Shown: piece after piece, positions 23,551 through 36,998 of the stretch
How the letters are laid out: each line of letters starts with the position of its first letter
Numbering within the stretch: the stretch's first letter is position 1
Position numbers and translations under genes: made by a program
The notes under the pieces: generated by a model
Told to the model about the DNA's origin: nothing
Seen by the model: the letters and a program-made list of their open reading frames with translations, nothing else
Databases searched by the model: none
Source: Orobanche coerulescens
Lineage: Eukaryota > Streptophyta > Magnoliopsida > Lamiales > Orobanchaceae
Direction of reading: 5' to 3'
Length of the DNA: 64,000 nt
Assembly (NCBI GenBank): GCA_033398695.1
Contig: CM065802.1
Span: 140,416,096-140,480,095, forward strand

Positions 23551-26500
23551 TCAATACCACAAACTATGGTATCTAATACCCATACTCTCCAGATGTCTCT
23601 CTAAGACCTTCTGAGATAGTGGCTTGGTAAGCGGATCAGCAACGTTATTTGCTGTGTCTACTCTCTGCAGTGTAACATTCTCATCCCGAACCATTTCTCT
23701 AACAAAATGATATTTTCTCGCAATATGTTTGGTGTTGTGGTGAGCCCTAGGCTCCTTAGCCTGTGCAACAGCTCCGTCGTTGTCACAAAACAGTGTCATG
23801 GGCTTCTCTGCGTTAGGAACCACTTGAAGTTCCTCAGTGAACTTCTCTATCCAAAAAGCTTCTTTAGCAGCCTCCGTGGCTGCCTGATATTCGGCTTGAC
23901 ATGTAGAGATAGCAGTCGAACTTTGCTTGGCACTTCTCTAAGAAACTGCCCCACCATTCAGAGTAAAGATATACCCTGATGTGGACATCTGAGCATCCAT
24001 GTCCCCCGAAAAATCTGAGTCTGTATAACCCATCACTGTTAGTTCTCCACCGCCGTATGTAAGAACCAAGTCTTTAGTCCTCCTTAGGTACTTAAGAATG
24101 TTCTTTGCAGCAGTCCAATGTTCCTGCCCTGGATTTGACTGAAACCGACTTACTACGCTCACAACATAGGCAATGTCCGGTCTAGTGCAAATCAATGCAT
24201 ACATAAGGCTACCTACTGCCGAAGCATAAGGTACCTTGCTCATTTCCTTTCTATCTTCCTCACTTTGAGGACACATCTCTAAGGAAAGTTTTGTACCATG
24301 TTGCATAGGTAGAAACCCTCTTTTAGAATCTTCCATCCTAAATCGCTTCAGGATCTTTTCTATGTATAGGGCTTGGGAAAGACCTAACATTCTTTTCGCT
24401 CTATCCCGGTAGAGATGAATACCCAGAATATAGGTAGCTTCTCCCAAGTCTTTCATTGAGAACTCTTTAGAAAGCCAAGCTTTCACAGAATTGAGCATTC
24501 CTACGTCATTTCCTATAAGTAGAATGTCATCTACATATAGTATTAAGAACACAATTTTTCTCCCACTAACCTTCTTGTACATACAGGGCTCTTCTTCATT
24601 TTGGACAAAATCAAACTCTTTGACTGTCTCGTTAAAACGAAGATTCCAACTCCGTGAAGCTTGCTTCAGTCCATAAATGGCACGCTGAAGTTTGCATACT
24701 TTATGAATATTGGTTTGAGATATGAATCCCTTAGTCATTCCATATAAATCTCCTCCTCGAGGAATCCATTTAGGAATGCCGTTTTCACATCCATTTGCCA
24801 TATTTCATAATCTAAGTGGGTTGCTATAGCAAGCATCATGCGAATAGACTTAATCATAGCTACAAAGTAGAAGGTCTCAAGTAATCGATTCCTTCTCTTT
24901 GGGAATAACCCTTGCCACAAGCCCGGCCTTATAGGTATCAACCTTGCCATCTCCACCGCCTTTCTCTTATAGATCCATTTGTTTCCAATAGGCACTATGC
25001 CTTTAGGACGATCTACTAAAGTCCAGACCTGATTAGCATGCATTGAGTCTATCTCAGCTTCCATAGCTTCTTGCCACTTGGTGGAGTCAACGTCTACCAT
25101 CGCTTGGTCGTATGTAGAAGGATCATTCTCTTGACTACTTTCTATCATCTCATGGACACCTAGTTCCTCTTGATGCAGATAGTCATACCTCTCAGGTAAT
25201 TGATAAATTCTACTAGACTTGTGAGGTTGTATTTGTATTTCAGAAGGTTCGGTTCTTATATCTTGCATAGGTGTCTCATTTGGTGTTTCTTTTATTTCTT
25301 CCAAAGAAATATTTCTACCTGCCCCTCCTTCCTGAATAAACTGATCTTCCAGGAAGTGTGCTTGTATAGCAACGATGATCCTATGATTTTCGTGCATGTA
25401 GAATAGATATCCCATGGAATCCCCTGGATATCCTATGAAACGACCTTTCACAGACCTAATTTCCAATTTCTCTACTTTAGTCTTCTTGACATAAGCAGGG
25501 CATCCCCAAATCCTAATGTGATTAAGACTTGGTTTCCTACCTCTCCACATCTCATGGGGAGTCTTAGGAACGGATTTGGAAGGACATCTGTTCAAGATAT
25601 GCACAGCAGTAAGGAGCGCGTAACCCCATAGATAAATCGGTAGATCAGTATAGTTAAGCATGGAGCGAACCATGTCCAACAAGGTTCGGCTCCTTCTTTC
25701 TGATACACCATTTAATTGTGGAGTAGCTGGAGGAGTGAATTGTGACACTATTCCTAGTTCTTTTAAGAACTCATCAAATTCGGTACTCATGTACTCACCA
25801 CCCCAGTCTGACCGAAGAGTCTTAACATGGTTACCTGTTTGATTTTCAACTAGGGCTTTAAATTCCTTGAATTTATCAAAAGCTTCAGACTTATGTTTCA
25901 TTAAGTACACGAATCCATACCTGGTATGGTCATCAGTGAATGTAATGAAATAGTGAAAGCCGTCTCGTGCCACTTCAAAAGGGCCACAGACGTCGGTATG
26001 GATCAATCCAAGTTTTTCAGCAGCTCTTTCAAAAGTCCCCGCGAAGGGTAACTTAGTCATTTTGCCTTGAAGGCAAGATTCACAAGTTGGATAGGGATCT
26101 GATCCCAATGGACCCGTAAGCCCATCTTTCTCCATTTTATGAACCTTGGTCTGACCGATATGACCAAGTCTAAGATGCCACTTAAGTGCTTGGTTCGTTT
26201 CATCCCTACCACGCTTCCTAGTTATAGTGTTCACACTTGTCTAATTCTTTAAATATAAATGGTATAAACCATTTAATAATGTAGCAGTACCAACCAATTT
26301 ATTTCTGAAATAAATACGACAGGACCCATCTCCAATAAAGAAGTGAAATCCCTTTCGGTCCATGACCGGAATTGATACAATATTCTTGTGCCCCTTGGGC
26401 AAAACAAGTACATCTTCTAAAGTGAGAATAAAACCAGATTCTAAATCCAACATAAGGGATCCGATATCAGAATCCTCGACACTATGCCCACTTCCGACAG

Positions 26501-27469
26501 TGACCATCACCTCCCCTGAATCCAGCTTCCTACTTCGTTCCAGATCCTGATTCATTGTACAAATGTGAGAACTCACACCGGAATCAAGTATCCAAGAAGT
26601 AGAATATACAGTTACAGAACAATTTGTTTCTAAAACTAGTAGTTCCGTACCTGAAGGTGCATTACGGTCAAGCTTTGGACAATACCTCTTCCAGTGGCCT
26701 AGCTCACCGCAGTTGAGGCATACATCCGTTTTCTTGGCCCCTTTGCTCTTTTGAACCATTGGGGCCTTGCCCCTTTCCTTGTCGATCTTGGCTATCGGAC
26801 CTAACTGCTTCTTGTTCTTTTTCTTCTTATTCTTGGACTTCCAAGTCTTAGAAGAAATCACAAGTGCAACTTCCTTTCCCTTTGTCTTCATCCGAGACTC
26901 GGTCGTCGCTTGTTCATTAGCCTGATTAAGTTACATGCAATCTCATTGCGGTTGAAGTTCATGATAAATTGGGAAAAGGAGTCGAAGTGACTGCAGGATA
27001 AGGTCGGTTTGGAGAGATGCATGCATCCGAAAATCAAGAGCTTCCAATCTCTCAATCATCGAGATCATCTTGAGGACATGGTCCCCAACCTTCTCTCCTT
27101 CCTTCATCCCGCGCCGAATAATTGCTTTGATATCTCATATCTAGCGGTTCGCTATGCTCTCCATAGAGCTCGGCCAGTGCGCTAAGATGGCTCGTGAAGA
27201 CGTCATCTTTTCATGGGCACGTTGAAGCTCATTGGTCATTGAGCCTAACATGTACCCTCGCACTCTTATGTCGTCTGTTACCCATTTCTCATGGGCATCG
27301 ACATCTTCCTGATTGGCTCGGGTTCTTGCAGGAGCCGCTGGGATGTCCGCCCAAGACGTATCCCAAAGATTTCCATAGTTAGGACAATCCTCAAGTTCCG
27401 GCCGATCCACATAGTTCGGACTACCAGGACGTTCTTTTCAAGTAGTATAGCGAGTGGGTTCATTGTCAT
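23551..27469 (-). pseudogene. Copia gag-pol polyprotein (frameshifted)
   Basis: The polyprotein provides capsid, protease, integrase, reverse transcriptase and RNase H for the element. Gag starts at about 27469 (MTMNPLAILLEKNVL, RNLRIVLT), with the zinc knuckle CLNCGELGHWKRYC near 26700. Protease has WILDSGVSSHI (26580). The GAG-pre-integrase HHCC zone (LRLGHIG, CESCLQGK) and integrase core (IHTDVCGPF, PQLNGVSERRSRT) lie at 26234-25600. RT has QMDVKTAFLNGF and LYVDDILLIGNDV (about 24810 and 24540). RNase H has GYTDSDFSGD and runs to TKHIARKYHFVRE. The frame changes in gag (about 26900-27130), at 26240, at about 24960-24740, and at 23940, where RNase H meets a stop. Catalytic motifs are present but no intact ORF spans them. 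Confidence 0.92.
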
Positions 27470-29135
27470 ATTGAGAGTTTTGTTAACTGCAGAGAATAAT
27501 ATGAGATTCGTTAGTGATTGTTTAATTATGATCCGAGTAAAGAATTTAAGGACTTTGTTTATTCATAACTCGGCTCCCACTATTTTATCGGCATTTACAC
27601 ACTCCCATGTTAAATCCGGAAGCCTTGGGTGACTTCATAGTGGTGATCGATTTCTTTACAAAGTTTAATAGAGGGCAACCCATACGGTTTATATTCTATT
27701 ATTCTTTATAAAGTGGTGTCTAATACCAACCCATCTAATGGATGATTCGATCTTCTTTTACCCCTAGTTCACTTGCCCTCAACCCATTCGGTTTCTATGG
27801 CTCGTTGAACTATCTAAGTTTAAACCGTCAACTCCTATCAGTCTGACAATTGAATCTTACCCGGCAACCCATACGGTTTATAGGGGTTTGATTTGTCACA
27901 ACCAAAGGCATCTAATGCACTCTAGGAATTTATCAACTTTCCCCAAAAATATTACCCCGACATACTCGGAAGAATAATATTCCGGTTTAGATTTCAATTT
28001 TCCATGAGTTTGGCGGAGGGTAGGAAACCTCATAACCTTTATAACTTAGTGTTTGTAAGTGAGAGTATTAACGCGATTATATGTTACACTTTGCACATTA
28101 ATCCGTTTATAAGCGCGGTTTGTGGTTTGTCAATCATTCAAAATGAAAAACAATAAATAGCAACCTAGTTACTACCAACATATAGCTCATGGACTTTTTC
28201 CTAAGTATTGGGCCAAGCCAAATAAAGAAAGGAAAAATACAGTATTGATTCTTCGTCTTCTAGTCGGTCGTCTTCGGTTTTCGTCATAGCCATATGAATA
28301 ATTACATCATTGAACAATACGTCCTATAATACATATTTTCTAGTAAAAATAAATAGGCTCAAAATGGCCTTTACAACCATATCGAATCGAACAAATCAAC
28401 AACTATGTCCACGAGCTATATCACCATCACATAAGGCATTTCCATACAATATGTAACGGTAAATGAAATTAAATAATCAATTAATATATTAATCCAATTA
28501 ATATAAAAATTAATCTATTTAATTTCTACAATATTAATCAAATTAATATTTATAATCGTCATTTTAATCCGTTCAAAGTAATCCGGCCAAAACAATATTC
28601 TCGTCTAATAATTTCCCTTAATAAAAAAATATTCCAAATATTTTATTAAATCCAATTTAAATTTCGAAAATTATTACAACGAAATATAAACACAAAAATG
28701 GAGTCCCGGAAAATCCAAAGATCCCACCACGGCCCGATTCAAAATCGGGCCGAAAACCCGAGAATCGCCTGACCGAGTCACTTCGCCATCGCCGGCAGTG
28801 GGCCGACTACCATGAGCCTACCGAGTCACTCTCGGCCGTCAGCAAAGATCCGAAGAGCTGCCGGCAGCTGCGTCTTCATGCGGTATTTGTGTTTAACCCC
28901 CGTTTTTCTCATTTTTTCGACTCGCTTCCAAAACGAAAAGTTTCTTAACTTCATGAAGAACTTATAAATCAACAAAAATCAAATATTTCAGATTTGTAAT
29001 TCACATAAAATAGTCGAAACTTGACTTACTACGAACGATTAAATTTCTTCGATTATATCTATTATGATTCTAAATCATAAACATCATCAAATAACATTCC
29101 AAATGCAAAGATGATCGTATATACGATATATTTGA
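27470..29135 (-). other. Long leader between PBS and gag of the copia element
   Basis: About 1.67 kb with no supported ORF. Sequence near 27640-27900 contains repeated words of the form CAACCCATACGGTTTAT. A long untranslated leader is seen in some plant copia families. Nothing else is recognised. Confidence 0.6.
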
Positions 29136-29151
29136 CCTCGCTCCGATACCA
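29136..29151 (-). other. Primer-binding site of the copia element
   Basis: The minus strand reads TGGTATCGGAGCGAGG, one base inside the 5' LTR. It matches the initiator-Met PBS with one mismatch, and the flanking GCGAGG is shared with the PBS at 6071-6087. Confidence 0.88.
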
Positions 29152-29152
29152 C

Positions 29153-30993
29153 TGTTGGGATTCCACAGAAAATAAACACAGCGGAAGAATAACGGAATCC
29201 CTAAGAGGATCGATCAAGTAACGTATATACGAAAAGAAAATACGAAGATCAAGGAATCAAAGTCCCATACCTATGATGTCTCTGAAAAACCTTCGTATGA
29301 TGATGATGATGATGATGAAGAGCCCTTCGTTCCAAGCACCTAAAGCAAGATGCCTCTACTTCACACGCCGGAACTTGATGAAAAAATCGACAAGCTTCCT
29401 TTCTTCAAGAATACGGCTAGGGAAGCTTGTAGGAATTTTCTCTCTCAACGTATTCTTCTTATATCTTGTCGCTAAGATCAAGATGAAGTTTTCAACCTTA
29501 TTCTCTCACTCAAATTCGTAATTTTGAGTTCATTTTAAGAAGAAGTTGTCCTCTCTCCTTTTTAAAGACTTTTATTTATAAAAAAATGAAAGTCTTCCTT
29601 TAACACATGATTGAGGGTATCAAATACACCTCACATATGTCACCTAGTGACATAAAATAAGTTTAAAAGAGACAAGAGAGGGAGGGGGACGGCCTTAAGG
29701 GAAATTTCCAAGAAGACGGGTCGAATTTACTCGGCTCGTGTACTGGATGTTTGTCAAAACGAATCCGTCGTGTATCGGATGTTCGTCAAACGAATCCGTT
29801 TTATTTCCAATGTGTTTGGACTAATTAATTAATCTAATTAATTAATTATATCAAACACAAATATATATTTCTCTAAGAAATATAATTTATGAATTAAAGT
29901 AATCACCCAGTAACCTACTTACAATTCATAAGACCGCTATTTGATTTATCCGATAAATCAAACTTAGATATCTAATATCTAATATTATAAGAGAGATTAT
30001 TAATTCACATTTATCCATCAATGATCCTATTGCGCGACTCCGTAGGTTCGTCTCAGCCGGCATTGGGAGGAACCAATGAGTGCGAGCATCACTTAGCCAG
30101 CCTAGCGGGCCGCACTGTAAACCCCGACTGAGAACGAATGAACGAATTATTCCAGAACCATTATGTCGTGAATACTATATACGTATAGACCCTTCATCAG
30201 ATGTCCCGGTCAAGTCTTCGGGTCACGGTAAAGTCAAACCCTACTGTTGACTAAACTCTATACATGAGTTAATGCAAATCAAAACCGACTGATTAATAGT
30301 GTATCTAATACGACTATATCAGAATGCTTTGGCCAAAGACTTATGATCTTATTTGCCATTAACCGTATAGGACATTCGCCTGCTCACTAACAGGAGATAG
30401 AATCCTTTCTTAGCGTTCAGCAAAGACTGCTACCTGCCCATATAGTCCGCACTTCGAGGTCGACTCAGCAATTAAGCAAATGAGTCTAACTACTCTAATG
30501 ACAAACTAAACGTCACAGACACATCTTCTACTGAACCCTCAAGTCAAAGGTCCACGTATACTATCACAACCTTTCGATTCGTCATCGACTCTCCGAGAGT
30601 GAATACCGTGTGACTGAATCGAGTATGAGTCATGTTCGAGTATACTGGTCCCACCAATATACTTATAACTATGCTATCAAGACGTGCACACATCTTAGCA
30701 TCAGTTATACAAGTCTTATTAAAACTTAATGTCCTGTTAAGTTTATCGACTTGCGAACTAGTTAAGCATTCGAGCTCTAAACACTTCTAGTGCCTATCTC
30801 CTTATCTCCATAAGGAGTAGAATGTTCACTCTCAAATGCAAGGACTATTATTCTATATACCAAATCACAATGCCAGTGATATACAATAATATAGAAATAA
30901 TAATTGCCTTATTAAATATAATATTCATAATTACAATACAATTGCTCTCACTCTCTCATCCTCTGAGTGGCATTCGAGGGCATATTCCTAACA
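29153..30993 (-). repeat. 5' LTR of the copia element
   Basis: 1841 bp, colinear with 21720-23535. It is flanked on the outside by TSD CATAG (30994-30998). Confidence 0.93.
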
Positions 30994-30998
30994 CATAG

Positions 30999-31558
30999 AT
31001 CATTGTAAAGTTAGTAAACACAATATATGTACGTATATATATTTAATAACTAAAAACAATGACATATGCACAAAAAACCTGCATTGAAAAATCTTCACAG
31101 TGTACTGTTTAAATCTGCATTGAAAAATCTGGGACATGGAACTGATTTTCAGTGTCTACTGTGAAAAATCTGCATTGAAAAATCCCCTTTCTATTTTGGA
31201 CATGGAACTGATTTTAAAATCTGCTTTGAAAAAATGCAATAAACAAACATAATGACACTATTGTTAGCATTTGGGACGGAGAGAGTATATATTTTATAAC
31301 TAAAAACAATGACATACACATGTAAAATCATTATGGTAACACTATCTCTTACCTCTATCCCATCATTACCCATTGTGATCACGTCGACAAACTTTGATAG
31401 AGTTATCTAAAGATCCTCCTACTCAGCCTCTACCTGTTATATGGAAGAAAAGCAATCAAATAATTTTGTAAATATGTTAGTACAAGTAATGTAATAAACA
31501 AACATAATGACACTATAATTAAGAAAAAATAGTCATAATAACATAAATACTTATCAAA
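30999..31558. other. CACTA intergenic/intron region with short repeats
   Basis: It lies between the TNP2-like and TNP1-like genes. At about 31078-31240 the words CTGCATTGAAAAATC and GGACATGGAACTGATTTT recur in a degenerate tandem pattern. A GGGACGGAGAGAGTA word at 31273 resembles one end of a Stowaway MITE, but no partner end is seen. Confidence 0.45.
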
Positions 31559-31559
31559 T

Positions 31560-34500
31560 ATACCAATTTGTCATCACATCCCACTCTTGCGCAAGTACTA
31601 TCTTGGCAATCATCGGTTTTATCAAGCAAAGATACATCAAGTGGATTACACGACAATTCATTATTCTCATCATCACTCTTATCATAGATCTCCATATCAT
31701 GATAGCCCCTTGGTGGTGGTCTGACAACAACTTGCCAATTAGATGTTTTGCTTTCTCTTCAATAGAATACTTGTAAGGCTTGCGTTGCTAGTATAAAAGG
31801 ATCTCCTTTAAATTGATCTTGAAATTGAGCAAAGTTGACTAATGTAAATCCATCTTCAACCTTCACTCCACGATAGATATTTGCCCAATCACACTTAAAT
31901 AAGGGAATCTGAAACATAAGATAGTCCAACACTATAATGTTACGCAAGATCCCGTAATGACGTATTGTGTTGCTACTAGATTGGCAATTGTCATTTGGAC
32001 CAGATTGACGTATTGTAGTTGCTTCAAGTGAAACACCACTATTCTATGTGGAGTTTTCGGTGTCATTGGTACGAAATCGACGACTATTTATTATATAGCC
32101 AGAATATGAGAGCGCTTGCCTTCTAGGCCCATATGATAACCACTTTATTGTTTCAGGAACTTCTACTTCGCCTGAGGCTATTTGGTCTTTAACCTGTATA
32201 TTTATTTTAAATAAATAACATACTTATTCACAATGTATAAACTAATAAAGTCCAAATAATATGTAAAAAAACCTTTTTTGTAAACCAACTAGAGAAAGTG
32301 TGTGAATGCATCTTTGAAAGTTGATCATCGGATAGATCAGTATGTAACATCTTCAACTCTTCCATATGCATCCTAAAAACAAATAATGTGAAAATATTCC
32401 TAAGAAACAAACTAGACAAAATTGCATATAACTTAAACTTACACTTCATATGGTTCCACTTCTGCCGTATTAAACAACACATATCGATGACCATTTTGCA
32501 TGTCTTCATTAGACAATGTAGTATGCTCTCCTTTAGAAATTGGTCGTCCTTCAAATGGGTTTTCATTTTGGTATTCCTCATTGCGTTTATGTGTTTCAAA
32601 TAGTGCACAACTTTCCTTAATGTACTCACAACAAAATCGTATGGATTCTTCGGCAAGATAGCCTTCACATATGCATCCTTCGGGTCGTCCAGAATTTCTA
32701 ACATATTCCTTGCACGGTTTCATAAATCTAAAAATATTGGATATAAATTAGGAAGGAAAATATCATTCAAGCCTATTACCAGATAATAAATGGATATCAA
32801 ATACCTTTCAAATGGGTACATCCAATGAAATTGATTTGATCCACAAAGACGAGTTTCTCGGCCTAAATGTATTGTCAAGTGAATCATAATATCAAAGAAT
32901 GAAGGAGGAAAATATCTTTCAAGCATGCACAATGTATCAATTATCTCGTGTTCTGCAGCTTCAATTTTTTCAACATCAACCACTCTTTGGCTTATATCAT
33001 AGAAAAATGAACAGAAACGAAGTAATGCATTTCTTGGCCCTTTTGGTAGAAGTCCTCTCAATGCGACCGGCGATAACTGTTGCATCAATACATGGTAATC
33101 ATGGGACTTGAGTCCAAGTATCTTGTCATTCTGTGCAAAACTGTTTGCAATATTAGAGCTATACCCGTCGGGAACTTTCAAATTTCTTAGTGGCCAATAA
33201 AATGTCTCTATCTCAGAATTTGTTAACGTATGTTGGCCTGGTGGAAGGGCTAACTTACTATTCTCATCAAGTCTTGGGTGCAACTCTGGCCGAATTCCCA
33301 TACTTTCCATGTCTTTACGAGCACTATGGCCATCTTTTGATCTTCCTTTTATATCAAGCAAAGTGCACAGTAAACTCTCACCACAATTTTTTTCTATGTG
33401 CATTAAATCCAAACAGTGACGTACCAACAAATGCTAAAAATAAGATATTTTATTAGCTATCAGCTAGCTATTAACTATATCATTATATTGAATTAACATT
33501 AAAGCACAAAATTTGTTATACCTCGTAATATGGCAACTCAAAAAAAATTGATTTTTTCTTCCAATTCAGGACCTTAACTTTCTTTATAATCTTCCTCCTC
33601 CTTTTCTTCTTTCTCTTAACTTTTGCCCTTCCTTGTCTCGGTTCTTCATCACTGCTCATTTCATCCCATTTTCCAAAATCATTTTCAATCCCATTAACAA
33701 CTGCTAAAATTTCAGAACCAGACAATATATGAGGTTTCCCCCTCTTCTCATGGGTTCCATCAAACCAACTCTTCTTCTTTCTGTAAGGATGATTGGGTAT
33801 AAGAAACCGTCGATGACCCATATACGCACACTTGTGACTGTGAGGTAGATAAATTGAACAAGTATTAGCACCACAAATAGGACATGCCATCTTACCCTTA
33901 GTCGTACACCCAACTAGATTTCCATAAGCCGGAAAACCATTAATCGTCCACATGAGAATAACCTTCAGATTGAAAATGCTCTTCGTAAATGCATCGTACA
34001 CCTCAACCCCACTTATCCATAACTCTTTCAAATCTTAAATCAATTGCCTTAAATATACATCAACATCATTTCCTGGTTGCCTTGGACCAGGGATTAGCAA
34101 AGTTAACATCATATTTTCCCTTTTCATGCACAGCCAAGGGGGGAGGTTGTAATTAACAAGCATCACGGGCCAACAACTATGTGTAGAACTAAGATTACTA
34201 TAAGGATTAAATCCATCTGTGGCAAGTCCAAGTCTTAAATTCCTAGGATCAGATGAAAAACAAGGCCACCTACTATCAATAGACTTCCACTGTGGCGAGT
34301 CAACAGGATGTCGCATTTTGTTATCGTTACTATGATGATCGCTATGCCACAATAATTGTTCAATTATCTAATGATCTCGAACATCCTTCTAAATCGGGAA
34401 TAATAGGAAAGTATCTCAATACCTTGGCCGTACCCCCTTTTAATTTTACGCTCATCTTCTTTTCCTACCACTTTCCACTGGATTTCCCACACCTTGGACA

Positions 34501-35060
34501 ATTGTCTAGATCTCACAAGTCTTTTCTAAATAAACAACAATCATTAGCACATGCATGTATTTTTCATAACCCAAGTCAAAGCTCTTAAGTAATTTTTTTA
34601 AAGATATATGGAACTAGGAAGTACATTCTTCTGGCAACATGTGACTGAAATTTTGAGAAGATCAAGAAATGCTTTGTCGAAATGCCGTTAACGGCTTTAT
34701 GTTTGAAAAGCACAACTGTCCGCCAACTTTGTATAGTCACTACAACCCATATATAAGGGAGTTTCGCATCTTCTAATAATTTTGAAAACCCCTCATCTCC
34801 CATTGCTTCAAGATAATTTGGAATCATTTCCTCGTTAACACGTGCATCTATGAACATCCTATATGTATCGATATATCATCAAGATCAAATGTCCTATTGG
34901 AGGAAGTGCTAGACGTTCTTCCCGTGAAAATCCAAACATCGTATGTCTTATCCATACCATATATAACCAAGTGCGAGACTACATCATCACTAGACCGGTA
35001 ATCCAAATTTCGCATCGAGTACAGGACATCTAATTTTAGAGGGATTTCCTAGACTTTCCA
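31560..35060 (-). pseudogene. TNP2-like CACTA transposase (multi-exon, degenerate)
   Basis: This is the main transposase, which cuts and rejoins the element ends. Minus-strand segments in order: an N-terminal transposase-associated domain at about 35050-34860 (CTRCEIW, HLVIYGMD); GDEGFSKLLEDAKLP at 34800; MRHPVDSPQWKSID...SDPRNLRLGLATDGFNP (34320) and MLVNYNLPPWLCMK; WTINGFPAYGNLVG with CPICGANT (33950-33870); LDLMHIEKNCGESLL at 33400, leading into a DUF4218-like part with RYFPPSFFDIMIHLTIHLG (32890); SHTFSSWFTKKV (32290); and a DUF4216-like C-terminus (KCDWANIYRGVK, DPFILATQALQVFY, 31900-31760). This is the standard layout of plant tnp2 transposases. Stops and frameshifts are frequent; for example, a TAG at 32044-32046 replaces a conserved Gln. 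Confidence 0.88.
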
Positions 35061-36764
35061 AACTTATCGCTACAAAATTTCTTACTCCTTCCCTGTAAGC
35101 AGCAGTTGGCCTACAAACAAAATTATACATATTACATAGCTGGCATAAGACAACAAGCAGCTATGAAACTACTATTTAAGCTTAGAGTGAAAACCTGGGC
35201 AGATTCACCCACGATTTATCCATCGATATGAATTATGAGTACACCGAGAACACTACAAGAGATAATAATATTAGCACAGTTTGAAGAATTAATAATTTAG
35301 TACATCTCATTGTACCTTAACTGCTAGCCCAAAGCTAACAAAAAAATGTGAAAACCAGAGATAATAATATTTAAACTCCGTATGTTTGATGGTTCATACT
35401 GTCTCATAGATTATTATTTCTATGACCTTCAAATTCGATTTTTTTGTTAAATCGACCTAAAGTAAATAGAAAACCAGGATCATCTGACCCAGATAAGACT
35501 AAAAAAACATAAACATCAAACATACATCCGCATAAAAAAGAAAATCAGATCACAAAAGAAAGCAAAATATCATTTTTAAAATGTGTTTTTAATTGTAAAA
35601 ATAACCAAGAAAAATTGTGATTATTAGCAAGAAAGAAAATAAATTTTGAGTCACAACAATAGAGTGCGTGAAAAATAAAAGAAATCAAAGAAAAAAAGCA
35701 TGAACATCTGTAGACGAATAGAGAGAGGAAAAAAAGCTATCCTCTAGCTATTCTTCAAACCTCTAATAGCCAAAAAGCAACTTTTTCTACAATAGAGTTT
35801 TGAGTTTAAAGAGCTCTATTAATCCTTTCATAACCAAACACCATAATCAACTTATCTGACTAGTTAATCCTCTCAAGACCCCCCCAAAACCTCTAACTTC
35901 TTCCCAAACTCTAACTTCCAAACTCACCCATTGTCTTTTTTACATATTCTCATGTTTTTGTACCCATTAGCTTTTCTGTAACTTTCCATTCCCTCTCTTT
36001 TCAAAGTTCTGTCTCTTTGCACTTCAATTTGGGTGTCCGATTGAAAAATATTTCTTTGCTTTAATGCAGTGTCATCATGGTACACGGTCGTTGAGAGTTG
36101 CCCAGTGGTTGCGTATACAAAGTTAGTGTTTTGCATACAATCTAATGAAGCTTAACCTAGGTAGCACCGACACAAAGAAAATCGTAAAAAGTAGGATTCG
36201 GATGTGGCATAGGACTCAGAAAATTAAATATATATAAAATAATAGGGCGGTTTGTTTGAGTCTCCTTCATCTTGATTAATTCTACAAGTTGATAAAAAAA
36301 TGGTGCTTATTAATTCAGTTTCTGAATTATATATGTCACAAGATAATATAAAAGAGAGAGAAACACACACACACACAGAGAGAGAGAGAACGAACGGGGA
36401 AGGAAGAGAGATGATACAGTTTCTGACGCAGCGCCGCCTCCGACCAGTATCGCTGCCGCCTAAGAACTCCCGTGACTGCGTCTGCTGATGTGGAGGAATT
36501 GGTACTAGCCTACTCGATTCCTTGCGCTTAGAGTACAAACACCAACAAATAGAGAGGGGAAGATAACAACATATGGAGCTTCCTTAGCACAAGCGCTAAG
36601 CGAGAATCATTCCTTCAGCTTGCCTAAACCGTCGGGAACAAGCCGAAAAAAAGAAAAGTTGCTTTTGGGATTTGGGGGGAAGCCGTTCACCTTTTACGTT
36701 TTTTGTTTTTCTTTTTTTCCTTTTTCTAGTTTATTGTATTAAGATTTTACTGAAACCATAATAC
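35061..36764. other. CACTA 5' region upstream of transposase
   Basis: No gene is supported. A compound microsatellite, (AC)n followed by (AG)n, lies at about 36364-36389. The open frames here are low-complexity. As the region between the TIR and the TNP2-like gene it would be expected to carry the transposase promoter and 5' UTR. Confidence 0.5.
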
Positions 36765-36990
36765 AACGTTTATAAAATAACATTGTTATATCATTTTTCA
36801 CAACGTTTAACTATTAAACGTTGTATTACACTGCAACGTTTCTTCATTAAACGTTGTTTATTCCTGTCACCACAACGTTTTTTTTATAAACGTTGTCAAC
36901 ATAGAAATACTACAACGTTTTTGAAATAAATGTTGTGGAAAACCTAAATGGCAACGTTTTTTTAAAAATGTTGTTAATAAAAACGTTGTC
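36765..36990. repeat. CACTA right subterminal repeat cluster
   Basis: Repeated CAACGTTT and AAACGTTGT words, in paired inverted form, match the left cluster at 7495-7915. Confidence 0.85.
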
Positions 36991-36998
36991 AATGCCTC

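Larger units (their letters stand above)
21720..30993 (-). mobile_element. Complete Ty1/copia retrotransposon
   Basis: The 9274-bp element in minus orientation has LTRs at 21720-23535 (1816 bp, 3' LTR) and 29153-30993 (1841 bp, 5' LTR), both TGTTAGGAATATGCC...GGAATCCCAACA on its own strand, and a perfect TSD CATAG (21715-21719, 30994-30998). It contains a PBS, a long leader, gag-pol in the copia order PR-IN-RT-RH, and a polypurine tract. It sits at the 5' edge of the TNP1-like gene of the CACTA. The same family supplies the LTRs at 5008 and 6089 and is related to those at 41063 and 43379. The reading frame is broken at several places, some of which may be base-calling errors (see findings). 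Confidence 0.95.

Noticed and set aside
31266..31290. Third Stowaway-like MITE end (GGGACGGAGAGAGTA)
   Set aside because: No matching inverted end or TA-flanked partner within 500 bp, so it cannot be delimited as an element.
36224..36538. Possible gene at the CACTA 5' end
   Set aside because: The open frame runs through an (AC)n(AG)n microsatellite and shows no domain. Better explained as transposase 5' UTR/promoter sequence.
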